Part shown: positions 1-8,298 of the stretch, piece by piece
How the letters are laid out: each line of letters begins with the position of its first letter
Position numbering within the stretch: the first letter of the stretch is position 1
Source: Thioalkalivibrio thiocyanodenitrificans ARhD 1
GTDB taxonomy: Bacteria; Pseudomonadota; Gammaproteobacteria; Ectothiorhodospirales; Ectothiorhodospiraceae
Direction of reading: 5' to 3'
NCBI RefSeq assembly: GCF_000378965.1
Contig: NZ_KB900537.1
Location: 1-64,000 of the forward strand
Length of the DNA stretch: 64,000 nt
Position numbers and translations under genes: made by a program
Notes under the pieces: generated by a model
Database searches by the model: none
Told to the model about the DNA's origin: nothing
What the model saw: only the letters and a program-made list of their open reading frames with translations

Positions 1-111
1 ACAACCCCCCCCGCCGTTCTCCCCGAAGGGTATTCCCCTCATGCGAAGCCCCCTCACGCCTTCCACCTCCCGGCCCATACCCCACACCCAAGAACGCACC
101 CGATAAAGCCC

Positions 112-202
112 AATACCTCCGCGCAAAGACCCCATACCTCCCACCCCAGCGCCCCGGCCAATACCTCACGCAGCAAACGCCCCGGCTCCACCCAATACCT
201 CC
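112..202. repeat. Cluster of AATACCTC-type words
   Basis: Four copies of [AC]ATACCTC start at 112, 133, 160 and 194. Two further related copies lie at 733 and 767. Spacing is irregular (21, 27, 34), so this is not a clean iteron array. Confidence 0.5.
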
Positions 203-208
203 CCGGCG
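171..208. repeat. ~38 bp direct repeat, copy 1 (copy 2 at 743-781)
   Basis: A block around GCAAACGCCCC and CACCCAATACCTCCC recurs with few changes at 743-781. Each copy precedes one copy of the ~150 bp repeat, so a larger module seems duplicated. Confidence 0.55.
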
Positions 209-260
209 CCACGCAAGGGCAGGTTAGATGCGCGCAAGAAATACCCCAGACGCAGCGAGA

Positions 261-410
261 CCTCGGAAGGCCCCCTCGGGCAATAGCAGCCCGGGAACCC
301 CTCACCTGGCATCGGCTAAAGAGACAGAAAGCAGGCGGGAGCAGCTGGGATTTCGGGACTTTCTTAGCATCCGGCGACAGCCGGACAGGAAACCCTCCGG
401 CCCAATGCCC
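261..410. repeat. ~150 bp imperfect direct repeat, copy A
   Basis: Starts CCTCGGAAGGCCCCCTCGGG and continues with shared blocks TGGCATCGGCTAAAG, CTGGGATTTCGGGACT and CAGCCGG.CAGGAAA. Copy B lies at 900-1050 in the same orientation. Such conserved blocks between diverged sequence suggest selection on DNA or RNA structure. Confidence 0.75.
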
Positions 411-490
411 AGCCCAAAACCACCCCGCCAGGGCAACCCGCCACCCGAACCCGCATGCCCCCCCGGCAAGGCCACGCCCCACCCGAAGAC

Positions 491-604
491 CTCACCCGTA
501 CGCTCCAGCCCCGCCAATACGCCCCGACCTCACCCGTACGCCCCGGCCACACGAGAACGCCCAGGCCTCACCCGTACGCCCCGGCCACAACCACCCTCGA
601 GCAC
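491..604. repeat. 38-bp tandem repeat, three units
   Basis: CTCACCCGTACGC starts at 491, 529 and 567, an exact 38-bp period, with the rest of each unit partly conserved (CCCCGGCCAC in units 2 and 3). The units abut without spacers, so it is not a CRISPR array. Iteron-like. Confidence 0.65.
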
Positions 605-742
605 AGCGCCCCTTCAACCCGCCCGGGTCCCCCCCTTCGACCCACACGGGCGCGGTTTTGGCCCGCAAGGGCCCGCAGAGCCATACCGCCCACACGGGGG
701 AAGCCCATCCCTCCCGCCTACACGCCCCACCCCATACCTCCA

Positions 743-781
743 CGGCAAACGCCCCAGCCCCCACCCAACACCTCCCGGCGC
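743..781. repeat. ~38 bp direct repeat, copy 2
   Basis: Second copy of the block at 171-208. Confidence 0.55.
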
Positions 782-899
782 GCTACCGCAGAAGAGCCGG
801 AGAAAGGCGCGAGAGAGCCCCAGGGCCCATGCCCAGACCGGCACCGATCGCCACACCGAGAATTCGCCACCAAACGCCCAGGGCTCCGGCGCAACGACA

Positions 900-1050
900 C
901 CTCGGAAGGCCCCCTCGGGCAATAGGAGCCGCGGACGAGAAAAACTGGCATCGGCTAAAGGGACCGGCAGCAGGCGGGACTCGCTGGGATTTCGGGACTC
1001 TCTAAAACTACCGGCGCCAGCCGGGCAGGAAACGATCCGGCCAAGTGCCC
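900..1050. repeat. ~150 bp imperfect direct repeat, copy B
   Basis: Second copy of the block at 261-410. The first 27 bases are almost identical, with later identical islands separated by diverged bases. Confidence 0.75.
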
Positions 1051-1075
1051 CACGGTAAACGCCCCGGGATTGTCG

Positions 1076-1081
1076 CTATAC
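1076..1081 (+). promoter_or_regulatory. Sigma-S-like -10 element (TGTCGCTATAC)
   Basis: CTATAC core preceded by TGTCG. It lies about 200 bases upstream of the metallophosphoesterase gene. A weaker relative (GACATACACC then ACAACC) sits at 1247-1260, closer to the start codon. Confidence 0.4.
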
Positions 1082-1278
1082 ACGAGCGAAGAGGGCAGAA
1101 CTAGAGGCAATCAGCATCAGAAATCTGGGAGGTCAGGGGGGCGTGGCTGAGGTCCCTAATAATAATCAGTGGTAATCGAGGAGTAGGGGGGTGATTTCCC
1201 TGGGATTTTAGACACCACATCCTGATGTCTGTTTCTGATGCGTGAGACATACACCACAACCAAGCACTTGGAGAGAAT

Positions 1279-2679
1279 ATGAATCTGATCGACGTGCTGA
1301 CCAAACTCGAGGATTGGATCGAGCTGGCCAATGAGTTCATCGTGAGCGAGGACTCGGATGTTCGTACCTGGGATGATGGCATCCTCGGGGTGATCCGCAC
1401 AGACCCGACCAGTGGGAAGCGCACGCTTCACATCGATCGCGGGATCCTGTCGGAGGTCTTGGGGCCGGAACACGAGGAGGCCCTGATTGCGGCCGGCCTG
1501 GTGCCCCGCAAGACGGACTACCGCACGAAGTTGGGCGGCAAACGCCGACACACCTTCGACGTGTATCTGGACGACCTGATCGAGACCGCCGAGGAGGTGG
1601 TCATCGGTGACAGCAAGGAGCATCACCTGCGTGAGCAGATCAAGGTGCTTCGCAAGGAGATCCAGTTGCTGCGCAGCAGCGCCTCGAACTCCGAGAAGCT
1701 CAAAGAGATGATCATGGACACGCTCCAGCAGGCCAAGGCTCGCCCGAAGGCGCGCCCGCTGAAGGTCGCGAGGAAGCGTGGTCAGAATCTCGCCGGCTGG
1801 GCCACGCTGTTTCTCAGCGACTGGCACTGGGACGAGTTCGTGGATCCGAAGCAGATCGAGGGGATGAACGAGTACGACCACCAGATCGCGGTGGCACGCG
1901 CTCGACGCACCTTCACGACTGCGGCGGATCTGCTGCTCAACCACAGCTCAGGTGCATACCATGAGGGAATCGTGGTGGCGCTCGGCGGGGACATGGTCTC
2001 GGGGATGATTCACGAGGAACTGCGCCGCACCAACGACGCGCCGATCACTGAGACCGTGCTGACCATGTCCGATGAGCTCATCTCGGGCATCAAGATGCTC
2101 GCTCAGGAGTTCCCCGAGGTGTATGTGCCCGCGGTCGTCGGCAATCATGGTCGCCTTGACCGCAAGCCGACCTCCAAGGGGCGCGTGCAGGACAACTTCG
2201 ACTGGCTGGTCTACAACCTGGTCGCCCGCGGCCTGGTTGATGTGCCCAACGTGATCATGGGTATCAGCGACGCCACCGATGTTCAGTTCGACCTGTACGA
2301 CACCACGTTCCGGCTGACGCATGGCGATCAGTTCCGGGGCGGTGGCGGTATCGGTGGCAAGTGGCCGACGCTGATGCGCGGGGATTACCGCAAGCGCAAG
2401 CGCGCCGGCAACGTGGGGGATGCCTATGACTATCTCATCATGGGCCACTGGCACGCATACGGGGCCGTTGATGGCCTGATCGTCAACGGGAGTCTCAAGG
2501 GGTATGACGAGTATGCCTACACGTCAAACTTCGATTACGAGCCTCCGACCCAGGCCATGTGGGTGACACACCCGGAGTACGGGATCGTCTCCCACCTGCC
2601 GATCTACGCAGAGGGCCGTCGCGAAGGCGCTTCGAGCACCTCCATTCGCCTCGGCGACAAGGTCAAGAAAGCCGCGTAG
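1279..2679 (+). CDS. Calcineurin-like metallophosphoesterase
   Basis: A 466-residue protein with the dinuclear-metal phosphoesterase motifs in order: SDWHW near residue 180 (in place of D-x-H), GGDMVSG near 237, GNHGR near 288 and GHWHAYG near 389. The catalytic domain fills residues ~175-450. The N-terminal ~170 residues look helical, with a charged stretch at ~120-170, and I do not recognise them. The family hydrolyses phosphodiesters in nucleic acids, nucleotides or phosphoproteins; the long N-terminus and the replication/repair neighbours suggest a nucleic-acid substrate, but this is inference. The ATG at 1279 follows GGAGAG. A strong terminator follows at 2698, so the gene is probably monocistronic. 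Confidence 0.85.
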   Translation: MNLIDVLTKLEDWIELANEFIVSEDSDVRTWDDGILGVIRTDPTSGKRTLHIDRGILSEVLGPEHEEALIAAGLVPRKTDYRTKLGGKRRHTFDVYLDDLIETAEEVVIGDSKEHHLREQIKVLRKEIQLLRSSASNSEKLKEMIMDTLQQAKARPKARPLKVARKRGQNLAGWATLFLSDWHWDEFVDPKQIEGMNEYDHQIAVARARRTFTTAADLLLNHSSGAYHEGIVVALGGDMVSGMIHEELRRTNDAPITETVLTMSDELISGIKMLAQEFPEVYVPAVVGNHGRLDRKPTSKGRVQDNFDWLVYNLVARGLVDVPNVIMGISDATDVQFDLYDTTFRLTHGDQFRGGGGIGGKWPTLMRGDYRKRKRAGNVGDAYDYLIMGHWHAYGAVDGLIVNGSLKGYDEYAYTSNFDYEPPTQAMWVTHPEYGIVSHLPIYAEGRREGASSTSIRLGDKVKKAA

Positions 2680-2697
2680 CGGTCATGTGTTCTTTCA

Positions 2698-2723
2698 CCC
2701 GGGCCTTGTGCCCGGGTTTTTTT
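2698..2723 (+). terminator. Rho-independent terminator
   Basis: CCCGGGC/GCCCGGG hairpin followed by seven T, just after the metallophosphoesterase stop. Confidence 0.9.
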
Positions 2724-2755
2724 CTCCCCGCATGTCCACACCCTTGATCTATTCG

Positions 2756-2761
2756 CTACAT
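2756..2761 (+). promoter_or_regulatory. Sigma-S-like -10 element (ATTCGCTACAT)
   Basis: Starts the topoisomerase unit, about 35 bases before its ATG. CCTTGAGCGGTC follows, a relative of the CCTCTTGAGGTC word seen at other starts. Confidence 0.6.
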
Positions 2762-2795
2762 CCTTGAGCGGTCCGAGACCTTTAAGGAGATTTGA

Positions 2796-4100
2796 ATGCC
2801 AGCACCTCGAGTGTTCCTCGCAGAGAAGCCCAGCCAGGGTGGGGATATCGCCCGCATTCTGGGCATCGCCAAGCGCCACGAAGGCTACATCGAAACCCGC
2901 TCCGGAGACATCGTGACCTGGGTAATCGGTCACCTCCTCGAGCAGGCCCAGCCAAACGCCTACCGCGAGGAGTGGAGCAAGTGGCGCTGGGAGTTCCTCC
3001 CGATGGTCCCTGATAGCTGGCAACACGAGGTGGTCAAGAGCAAGAGCAAGCAGCTCACTGTCATCAAGAAGGCCTTGAAGTCCGCATCCGAGGTCGTCAT
3101 CGCCACGGACGCCGCACGCGAAGGGGAGTTGATTGCCCGTGAGGTGCTCGAGCATCTCAGGTACAAGGGCAAGACTCGCCGCCTGTGGGCGTCCGCCCTC
3201 ACCGACAAGGCGCTTCGCGATGCGCTCTCCAACCTTCTCCCGGGCTCCGCGAAGGATGCTCTCTATCAGGCCGCGCTCTCGCGCAGTCACGCCGACTGGC
3301 TCTATGGCATGAACCTGTCCCGCGCGGCCACCCTCTCGGTCGGCCACAAGGCCCCTGTCGGGCGCGTACAGACCCCTGTGCTGTCCCTGGTGGTCAAGCG
3401 AGACCTGGAGATCGAGAACTTCGTCTCCAGCGATTACTACGAGCTGGAGGCCGAGGTCGAGACCGCCTCCGGACACCGCCTGAAGCTCATGCACGCGCCC
3501 AGTGGTGAAAATCGCATCACCGACAAGGCCCTCGCCACGAAGCTGAAAAAGCAGGCATCTGGCGCGCAGGGGCCTCTTCGCGTCAAGAAGACAAAAGGGG
3601 CTGATGGCGCGCCTTTGCCCTTCAAGCTCCCGGCGCTCCAGAAGGTCGCTGCCTCCAAGCTCGGCCTGACGGCCCAGCAGACCCTGGACGGCGCCCAGGC
3701 GCTCTACGAGGCGAAGGTGATCACGTACCCGCGCACGGATTGCGCTCACCTGGACCCTTCCCTGAAGGATGAGGTCCCCAGGATCCTGGCCGCACTACAG
3801 AAAATGTTCCCGAAGCAGTGCGCCACGCTCGAATCCAAAGGGGTCACCCTGCGTGACAGCACCTTCGATGCCAGCAAGCTCACGGATCATCACGGGATCA
3901 TCCCCACCGGCGAACAACGCCATCTGACCGGTGCGCAGGCAAAACTCTACGAATTGATCGCTATACGGTTCATGCAAGCAATGGCGCCTGATCGGCGCTA
4001 TAACGCCACGCGCATCGAGATGGATGCCAATGGCGTTCTTTTTCTTGCTACGGGAAAGGAAATCACAGAACCAGGTTGGTCGGCTATCCAAATTCAGTGA
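2796..4100 (+). CDS. topB: Type IA DNA topoisomerase (topo III-like), C-terminally short
   Basis: Type IA topoisomerases cut one strand through a 5'-phosphotyrosine and relax or decatenate DNA. The 434-residue product has the Toprim domain (FLAEKPSQ near 8-15, ATDAAREGELIAREV near 104-118), the SRSHADWLYGMNLSRA region, and the catalytic YPRTD with Tyr311. It stops soon after EPGW at residue ~428, whereas E. coli TopB is ~650 residues. The missing part should hold the rest of domains II/IV (the GIGTPATRA-like segment) and the C-terminal DNA-binding region. No continuation exists in any downstream frame: the TGA overlaps the ribosome-binding site of the next gene (4099-4104). The shortening is therefore real in this sequence. 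AAGGAG precedes the ATG. Confidence 0.85.
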   Translation: MPAPRVFLAEKPSQGGDIARILGIAKRHEGYIETRSGDIVTWVIGHLLEQAQPNAYREEWSKWRWEFLPMVPDSWQHEVVKSKSKQLTVIKKALKSASEVVIATDAAREGELIAREVLEHLRYKGKTRRLWASALTDKALRDALSNLLPGSAKDALYQAALSRSHADWLYGMNLSRAATLSVGHKAPVGRVQTPVLSLVVKRDLEIENFVSSDYYELEAEVETASGHRLKLMHAPSGENRITDKALATKLKKQASGAQGPLRVKKTKGADGAPLPFKLPALQKVAASKLGLTAQQTLDGAQALYEAKVITYPRTDCAHLDPSLKDEVPRILAALQKMFPKQCATLESKGVTLRDSTFDASKLTDHHGIIPTGEQRHLTGAQAKLYELIAIRFMQAMAPDRRYNATRIEMDANGVLFLATGKEITEPGWSAIQIQ

Positions 4101-4110
4101 AGGAGTGATA

Positions 4111-4482
4111 ATGCAAGTTCAGAGCAATGTCATCGAGGAAGGGCGGAGTATCTACCGATCGCTCACCGGCAGGATCGCGGCGCTGGAGAATTCCAACGCG
4201 ATCTCGCTTTCAGATCTGCGCTCCGTTTGCGAGGTACTCGACCTTGAGCCGTGGGCCCAGGAGATCGGCATTCCTTCGGAACAGCTTCGACAGCTCAAGG
4301 GAATCGCCCGGCGCGGCCTGTTCATGGCCCTGCGCCGAGGCGAGGCAGATGACGCCAATGCTCTGGCATCCGGTTGCTGGGGCATTCAGGATCTATTGGC
4401 GGAGGCGTGTCGCCTCCAGGAATCGATCCACGTGATCGACGGGCCAGACGAGCCCTCGGGGGATTCGGCTCGAATCGCCTAG
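4111..4482 (+). CDS. Hypothetical protein, topoisomerase operon
   Basis: A 123-residue acidic, mostly helical protein that I do not recognise. The ATG at 4111 is set by AAGGAG at 4099-4104; an upstream in-frame ATG at 4024 lies inside the topoisomerase gene and is unlikely. The 10-base gap to the truncated topoisomerase implies co-translation, so it might partner or replace the missing topoisomerase C-terminus, but it has no zinc ribbon and no family motif to support that. Confidence 0.7.
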   Translation: MQVQSNVIEEGRSIYRSLTGRIAALENSNAISLSDLRSVCEVLDLEPWAQEIGIPSEQLRQLKGIARRGLFMALRRGEADDANALASGCWGIQDLLAEACRLQESIHVIDGPDEPSGDSARIA

Positions 4483-4490
4483 CATTCCCA

Positions 4491-4519
4491 CCCCGCGCTC
4501 ACTGAGGCGGGGTTTTTTT
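4491..4519 (+). terminator. Rho-independent terminator
   Basis: CCCCGC/GCGGGG hairpin followed by seven T. It overlaps the end of the convergent gene at 4499. Confidence 0.85.
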
Positions 4520-5095
4520 GTCTCCGCTTCCCGCTCGTTGGTAGTAGGCTCTGCTTCTCCAAAGAGAGGCGTGCTCTGGCGAACAGGTCTTCGCATCAAG
4601 GCGCTTGGCGAGAAACAGCTTCTCGCACACCCGGCAACTGCGCAGCTTGTGCGTCTCGCTGTTGTCCCTGAATATCTCGACCAGCAGGTCGCCCACGCTT
4701 TGCGATCCTGCTTGCGGCACCAGCCCGCGGCCGGGCACCCACCGCAACTTGGAGCGGTTCTCTGATACGGGGAAGGTCAGCTGTTCTGCGTTGATGATGC
4801 CGGCCGCCTGGAAGAGCTGCTCGTCCTGCTCTCCTTTATTGTTTCGGCTCAGGATGTAATCGGCCTCCGCAAGGCGAGCAACCGTCTCCAGATGGACGCG
4901 CATCTCCTGAGCAAACTCTTCCGACTGCTCCAGATAGGTTTCAAGAGAGGAAAAATCAAAACCATGCCCGCGTTGCGTCGCAAGGCCCAGCGCCGCACAG
5001 AACAGCTCACGAATAGCCTCCTGGCGCGCCTGAAGCTCCTCCGCGCTGACCAGTTTGACCAGGGCCTGAAAACATAACACCTTGATTTCTTTCAT
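4499..5095 (-). CDS. CGNR-like zinc-finger protein
   Basis: A 198-residue protein. The C-terminal third has CRVCEKLFLAKRLDAKTCSP followed by a basic segment ending RAYYQR, matching the CGNR zinc-finger pattern (C-x2-C...C then an R-rich helix) of putative transcription regulators. The N-terminal two thirds are helical, as in that family's ligand-sensing part. It is convergent with the topoisomerase operon and divergent from the small gene at 5244. A DNA-binding regulator is the best guess; the ligand is unknown. Confidence 0.7.
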   Translation of the reverse strand: MKEIKVLCFQALVKLVSAEELQARQEAIRELFCAALGLATQRGHGFDFSSLETYLEQSEEFAQEMRVHLETVARLAEADYILSRNNKGEQDEQLFQAAGIINAEQLTFPVSENRSKLRWVPGRGLVPQAGSQSVGDLLVEIFRDNSETHKLRSCRVCEKLFLAKRLDAKTCSPEHASLWRSRAYYQRAGSGDKKTPPQ

Positions 5096-5243
5096 CTTTC
5101 AAATAATCTCACGCTTTCCCATGGAAAGCGGCATTGAAGTGTATATCCGGGGTTGTCAGAAAAAGAGGGTGCACCTAGTATCCTTACCGAGCCCGCATTA
5201 CTGTGAAGCGATTCACACTTCCAAACATACCGGAGCATTGATC

Positions 5244-5531
5244 ATGGATTCTGTGAACAAGTCCCTCTTTCTCCTCTCCCGCCAGGACCCTGTAACTGCT
5301 TCTCGCGAGGAATCCTACCTTCTCGCCGGCGCGTATCTCGACGATACACAGTTCACGCGCCGCAACCCCGCAAAGGCTGATGCCATGAGCAATTATCTGC
5401 GCGAACAGATCTTTGCTGATCTGACGAATGGATATTCAGAACAGGTTCACAAGATATGTCAACGGAGCTGGGCGCTGGGCGAGCTGCTCGAAGAAGTCCT
5501 GGTCGCAATGGAGCCGATGTTTGAAGACTAG
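5244..5531 (+). CDS. Small hypothetical protein
   Basis: A 95-residue acidic protein with no recognised domain. The ATG at 5244 has CGGAG ten bases upstream; the longer frame opening at 5082 lacks a site and overlaps the divergent gene. It converges with the XRE regulator at 5570. Confidence 0.6.
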   Translation: MDSVNKSLFLLSRQDPVTASREESYLLAGAYLDDTQFTRRNPAKADAMSNYLREQIFADLTNGYSEQVHKICQRSWALGELLEEVLVAMEPMFED

Positions 5532-5569
5532 AGAGACCCGCCGCGGTGGACGGGTCATGGAAAAGCCAC

Positions 5570-6196
5570 TTACTTGTTTTCCTTTTCCTGCCTCTTGGCC
5601 CTTTCTCGTTCTTCCCTTTCCTGCTTCTTGGCCCACTGGAGCAGGCTCTCCACTTCGACGCGAATGTCGACGAGAGTTCTGCCGGTGGCCTTCTCGAAGG
5701 CGAACACGACGAACTGCTTCATCGCCAGTGATGCCGAGAAGATCTCGGGCGGCAACATCGGGCCCCAGTCCGGGTCGCGCTGAATGAAACGCAACGCATT
5801 CTCCAGGTGGGTCTCGAAGGTCTGCGGGCTTTCCGTGAAATCCGCCGTCGTCACCCGCCCTGCGGCGAGCAGTATGCTGATCCTCGGCATGCCGAGAAAC
5901 GCCGCACAGCTCGTGGCGAATTCATCCGAGATCGCCGTGATCTGGCGAATGCCAGTGCGCAACTGTGACAGGTATCCGTACGTCACGTTGAGCTCGTCGG
6001 CCAGTTCTCGAAGAGAAAGGCCCCGCTCGTTGGCTTTCTGGAAAAGCATCGCCAGAAGGGTGGCACCGGTGCGCTTGATATCGACATCTGACATCGTCGT
6101 CCAGGCGACCCTCTCGAGCTTCTGCCCCTTGGTGGTGGCGACCTTGTCACGCCGGCCGTCCTTTCCGCCTTTGATGATCTCAAGTCTCTTATCCAT
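5570..6196 (-). CDS. XRE-type helix-turn-helix regulator
   Basis: A 208-residue protein with an HTH core at ~50-95 (SLRELADELNVTYGYLSQLR), preceded by a basic N-terminus and followed by a helical region and a very charged KKQEREERERAKRQEKE tail encoded by a near-tandem DNA repeat. It likely binds DNA as a dimer. It is divergent from recJ, and the inverted repeat at 6224-6239 lies between them, so it may control itself and recJ. Confidence 0.75.
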   Translation of the reverse strand: MDKRLEIIKGGKDGRRDKVATTKGQKLERVAWTTMSDVDIKRTGATLLAMLFQKANERGLSLRELADELNVTYGYLSQLRTGIRQITAISDEFATSCAAFLGMPRISILLAAGRVTTADFTESPQTFETHLENALRFIQRDPDWGPMLPPEIFSASLAMKQFVVFAFEKATGRTLVDIRVEVESLLQWAKKQEREERERAKRQEKENK

Positions 6197-6223
6197 AACA
6201 ATACCCTCGTGTACTACTCGGTT

Positions 6224-6239
6224 TAATCCTCGGTGATTA
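6224..6239. promoter_or_regulatory. Candidate operator of the XRE regulator
   Basis: TAATC-CTCGGT-GATTA, an inverted repeat with 5-base arms, preceded by ACTCGGTTTAAT, which repeats the TCGGT core. Position about 28 bases upstream of the regulator start fits autoregulation. Confidence 0.4.
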
Positions 6240-6411
6240 GATATTCTTTTGGGCCATAAAGTTCACAGATATACACTGGCGCTACATCTTTTCATCATAT
6301 TAGAATACGTCTACCTTAGTCAATCTGGGGATTTTCGGACACCGCCACCTCTCTATTATTCTGATTTAACAGGAATTTTCCGGTATTCCTCGCGTACAGC
6401 CCATACATGTG

Positions 6412-6417
6412 CTATAC
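6412..6417 (+). promoter_or_regulatory. Extended -10 promoter of recJ (TGTGCTATACTTTGC)
   Basis: CTATACT with a TG two bases upstream, 27 bases before the RecJ ATG. TGCTATACTTTGC recurs exactly on the minus strand at 10363-10376. Confidence 0.65.
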
Positions 6418-6443
6418 TTTGCAATCCAGAAGAAGAAATACCT

Positions 6444-8273
6444 ATGGCCCTTCAAATTCTCGATCGCAACCCGCCCGGCCACGCTGAGGCTACGACCTCC
6501 CGGGCAGGCGATTTCCACCCCTCAAGCCAGGTGCATGCCCATCCGTTGATGGATCGCCTGCTGAAAAACCGGGGCATCCTGGATGCATCAGAGGCAGATC
6601 TCTCTGCCGCCAGACTGCCCGATCCTTTGCGCATGAAAGGCATGCGCGAAGCGGTTTCGCTGCTCAACGAGATGATCGATCGGGACGGCAACATCCTGGT
6701 GATATCCGACTACGACTGCGACGGCGCCACGGCCTGCGCGATCGCGGTTGAAGGGCTGCGTGAGCTGGGCGCCAAGCATGTCGGCTTTCTGGTTCCAGAC
6801 CGATTCACTTACGGCTACGGGCTATCCGCCGAGATCGTCTCCAAGGCATCAGAGCTTCGCCCTGATCTGATCATCACGGTCGACAACGGAATCGCCAGCC
6901 ACGCCGGCGCCAGCGCCGTACGATCCCTCGATCACCCCACCAAGCTCTTGATCACGGACCACCATCTCGCGCCCGAGTCACTCCCGTGCGCTGATGTGAT
7001 CATCAACCCCAACCAGCCAGGCTGCGAATACCCCTCCAAGGCGATCGCCGGGTGCGGGGTGATATTCATGGCATTATTGGCACTGAAGAATCATCGTATC
7101 GAGCAGGGGTATTACCCTGAGGGCTCGGAGCCCCGCCTGCTGCGCCTGCTGGATCTTCTCGCCCTTGGCACGATCGCAGATGTCGTGCCGCTCGATTACG
7201 TGAATCGCACGCTGGTAAGCCTTGGCCTTGCGATGATCAACAGCGGTCGCGTGCGCCCTGGGATCGGCGCGCTTCTGAAGCTGGCAAAGCGCGCCCCGCC
7301 TCGGATCGTCTCCTCGGACATGGGGTTCGCGGTTGGCCCGCGCCTAAACGCCGCCGGGCGGCTTGATGACATGACCATCGGGGTGCGCTGCCTGCTGTCG
7401 CAGGATCCCGAAGAGGCTGGCGAACTTGCCCGGGAGCTCGACGCCTTCAATAGCGCCCGCAAGGAGATCGAGCAGGACATGAAGACCAGCGCGCTCGAGA
7501 CGCTCCCGGCGATCGAGGATCTCGATGCCTATGGCCTGTGCTTCTTCAATGCCGACTGGCATCAGGGCGTGGTCGGGATAGTCGCCTCACGCCTGAAGGA
7601 GCTCACCCATCGTCCGGTGATCTGTTTTGCGCCTGATGAGGAAGGGGAGGTCATCAAGGGTTCAGCCCGCTCGGTCCCGGGTCTGCACCTGCGCGACGCC
7701 CTGGCTGATATCGATGTCCTCGCCCCGGGTCTGCTGCTTAAGTTCGGCGGGCACGCAATGGCCGCCGGGCTCTCCATCAGAAAATACGACTTTGAGCGCT
7801 TCTCCGAGATGTTCGACGCCCGCGTGCGCGCCTCGCTGAGCGCCGCGGATATAGCAGGGTCCATCGAAACCGATGGCGAGCTTGAGCCTGAGTACTTCAA
7901 CACGGAAACCGCTGAGCTCATCAAGCACGCCAGCCCCTGGGGCCAGGGCTTTCCTGAGCCTGTCTTTCACGGCGAGTTCTTCGTAGTCGGGCAAAAGGTT
8001 GTCGCGGAGCGCCATTTGAAGCTCTTGATCGCCACCCGCTCCGGGGAGGCGCCTGTCGACGGAATCTACTTCCATGCGATCGAGCCGGGTGATCCGGTGG
8101 CGCAATACAAGACGGTCCGCCTGGTCTACCAGCTTGACGTGAACGTGTGGCGTGAAACAAAGAAGCTCCAGCTCATCATTCGCCACCTGGAGGCGCTAAG
8201 CTCTTCAGAGAGCGAGTCCCTTGAGCAGGACCCGCCTCAGAGAGGGGTTTACGCCGAAGAGCTCGTATTCTAG
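6444..8273 (+). CDS. recJ: Single-stranded-DNA exonuclease RecJ
   Basis: RecJ degrades ssDNA 5' to 3' in recombination and mismatch repair. The 609-residue product has DHH motif I (DYDCDG, D89-G94), the TVDNG motif, DHH at 172-174, a GTIADVVPL segment and the DHHA1 motif FGGHAMAAG from residue 434, then an OB-like C-terminus. Length fits E. coli RecJ (577). The ATG at 6444 follows AGAAGAA and the promoter at 6412; an in-frame ATG at 6249 would precede that promoter. RNase H follows after 25 bases, probably in one operon. Confidence 0.93.
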   Translation: MALQILDRNPPGHAEATTSRAGDFHPSSQVHAHPLMDRLLKNRGILDASEADLSAARLPDPLRMKGMREAVSLLNEMIDRDGNILVISDYDCDGATACAIAVEGLRELGAKHVGFLVPDRFTYGYGLSAEIVSKASELRPDLIITVDNGIASHAGASAVRSLDHPTKLLITDHHLAPESLPCADVIINPNQPGCEYPSKAIAGCGVIFMALLALKNHRIEQGYYPEGSEPRLLRLLDLLALGTIADVVPLDYVNRTLVSLGLAMINSGRVRPGIGALLKLAKRAPPRIVSSDMGFAVGPRLNAAGRLDDMTIGVRCLLSQDPEEAGELARELDAFNSARKEIEQDMKTSALETLPAIEDLDAYGLCFFNADWHQGVVGIVASRLKELTHRPVICFAPDEEGEVIKGSARSVPGLHLRDALADIDVLAPGLLLKFGGHAMAAGLSIRKYDFERFSEMFDARVRASLSAADIAGSIETDGELEPEYFNTETAELIKHASPWGQGFPEPVFHGEFFVVGQKVVAERHLKLLIATRSGEAPVDGIYFHAIEPGDPVAQYKTVRLVYQLDVNVWRETKKLQLIIRHLEALSSSESESLEQDPPQRGVYAEELVF

Positions 8274-8298
8274 CCCTCAGAGAGGAAACATCCGCGCA

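Larger units (their letters stand above)
1..1278. other. C-rich repeat region without convincing genes
   Basis: About 1.1 kb of strongly C-biased sequence followed by a 200-base leader. Several overlapping long frames run through it on both strands, but they encode Pro/Arg/Gly-rich low-complexity chains and none has a convincing ribosome-binding site, so I call no gene. It holds a duplicated ~150 bp block, a 38-bp tandem repeat and a cluster of AATACCTC words, which points to a cis-acting role such as origin, partition or transfer site. Which one cannot be decided from sequence alone. Confidence 0.6.

Noticed and set aside
491-604. 38-bp repeats as a CRISPR array
   Set aside because: Units abut with no unique spacers, only three copies, and no cas genes.
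228-1058. 276-codon plus-strand frame and several overlapping frames in the C-rich region
   Set aside because: Pro/Arg/Ser-rich low-complexity product, no ribosome site, and the frame runs through the direct repeats; frames of similar length exist on both strands, as expected from base bias.
5581-5640. Short near-tandem repeat CCTTTTCCTGCC..TTGGCCC as a mobile-element trace
   Set aside because: It lies within and encodes the charged KKQERE tail of the XRE regulator; no inverted repeats or target duplication.
6249-6443. Longer RecJ start at 6249
   Set aside because: It would place the start upstream of the promoter at 6412 and adds a non-conserved N-terminus; the ATG at 6444 has a ribosome site.
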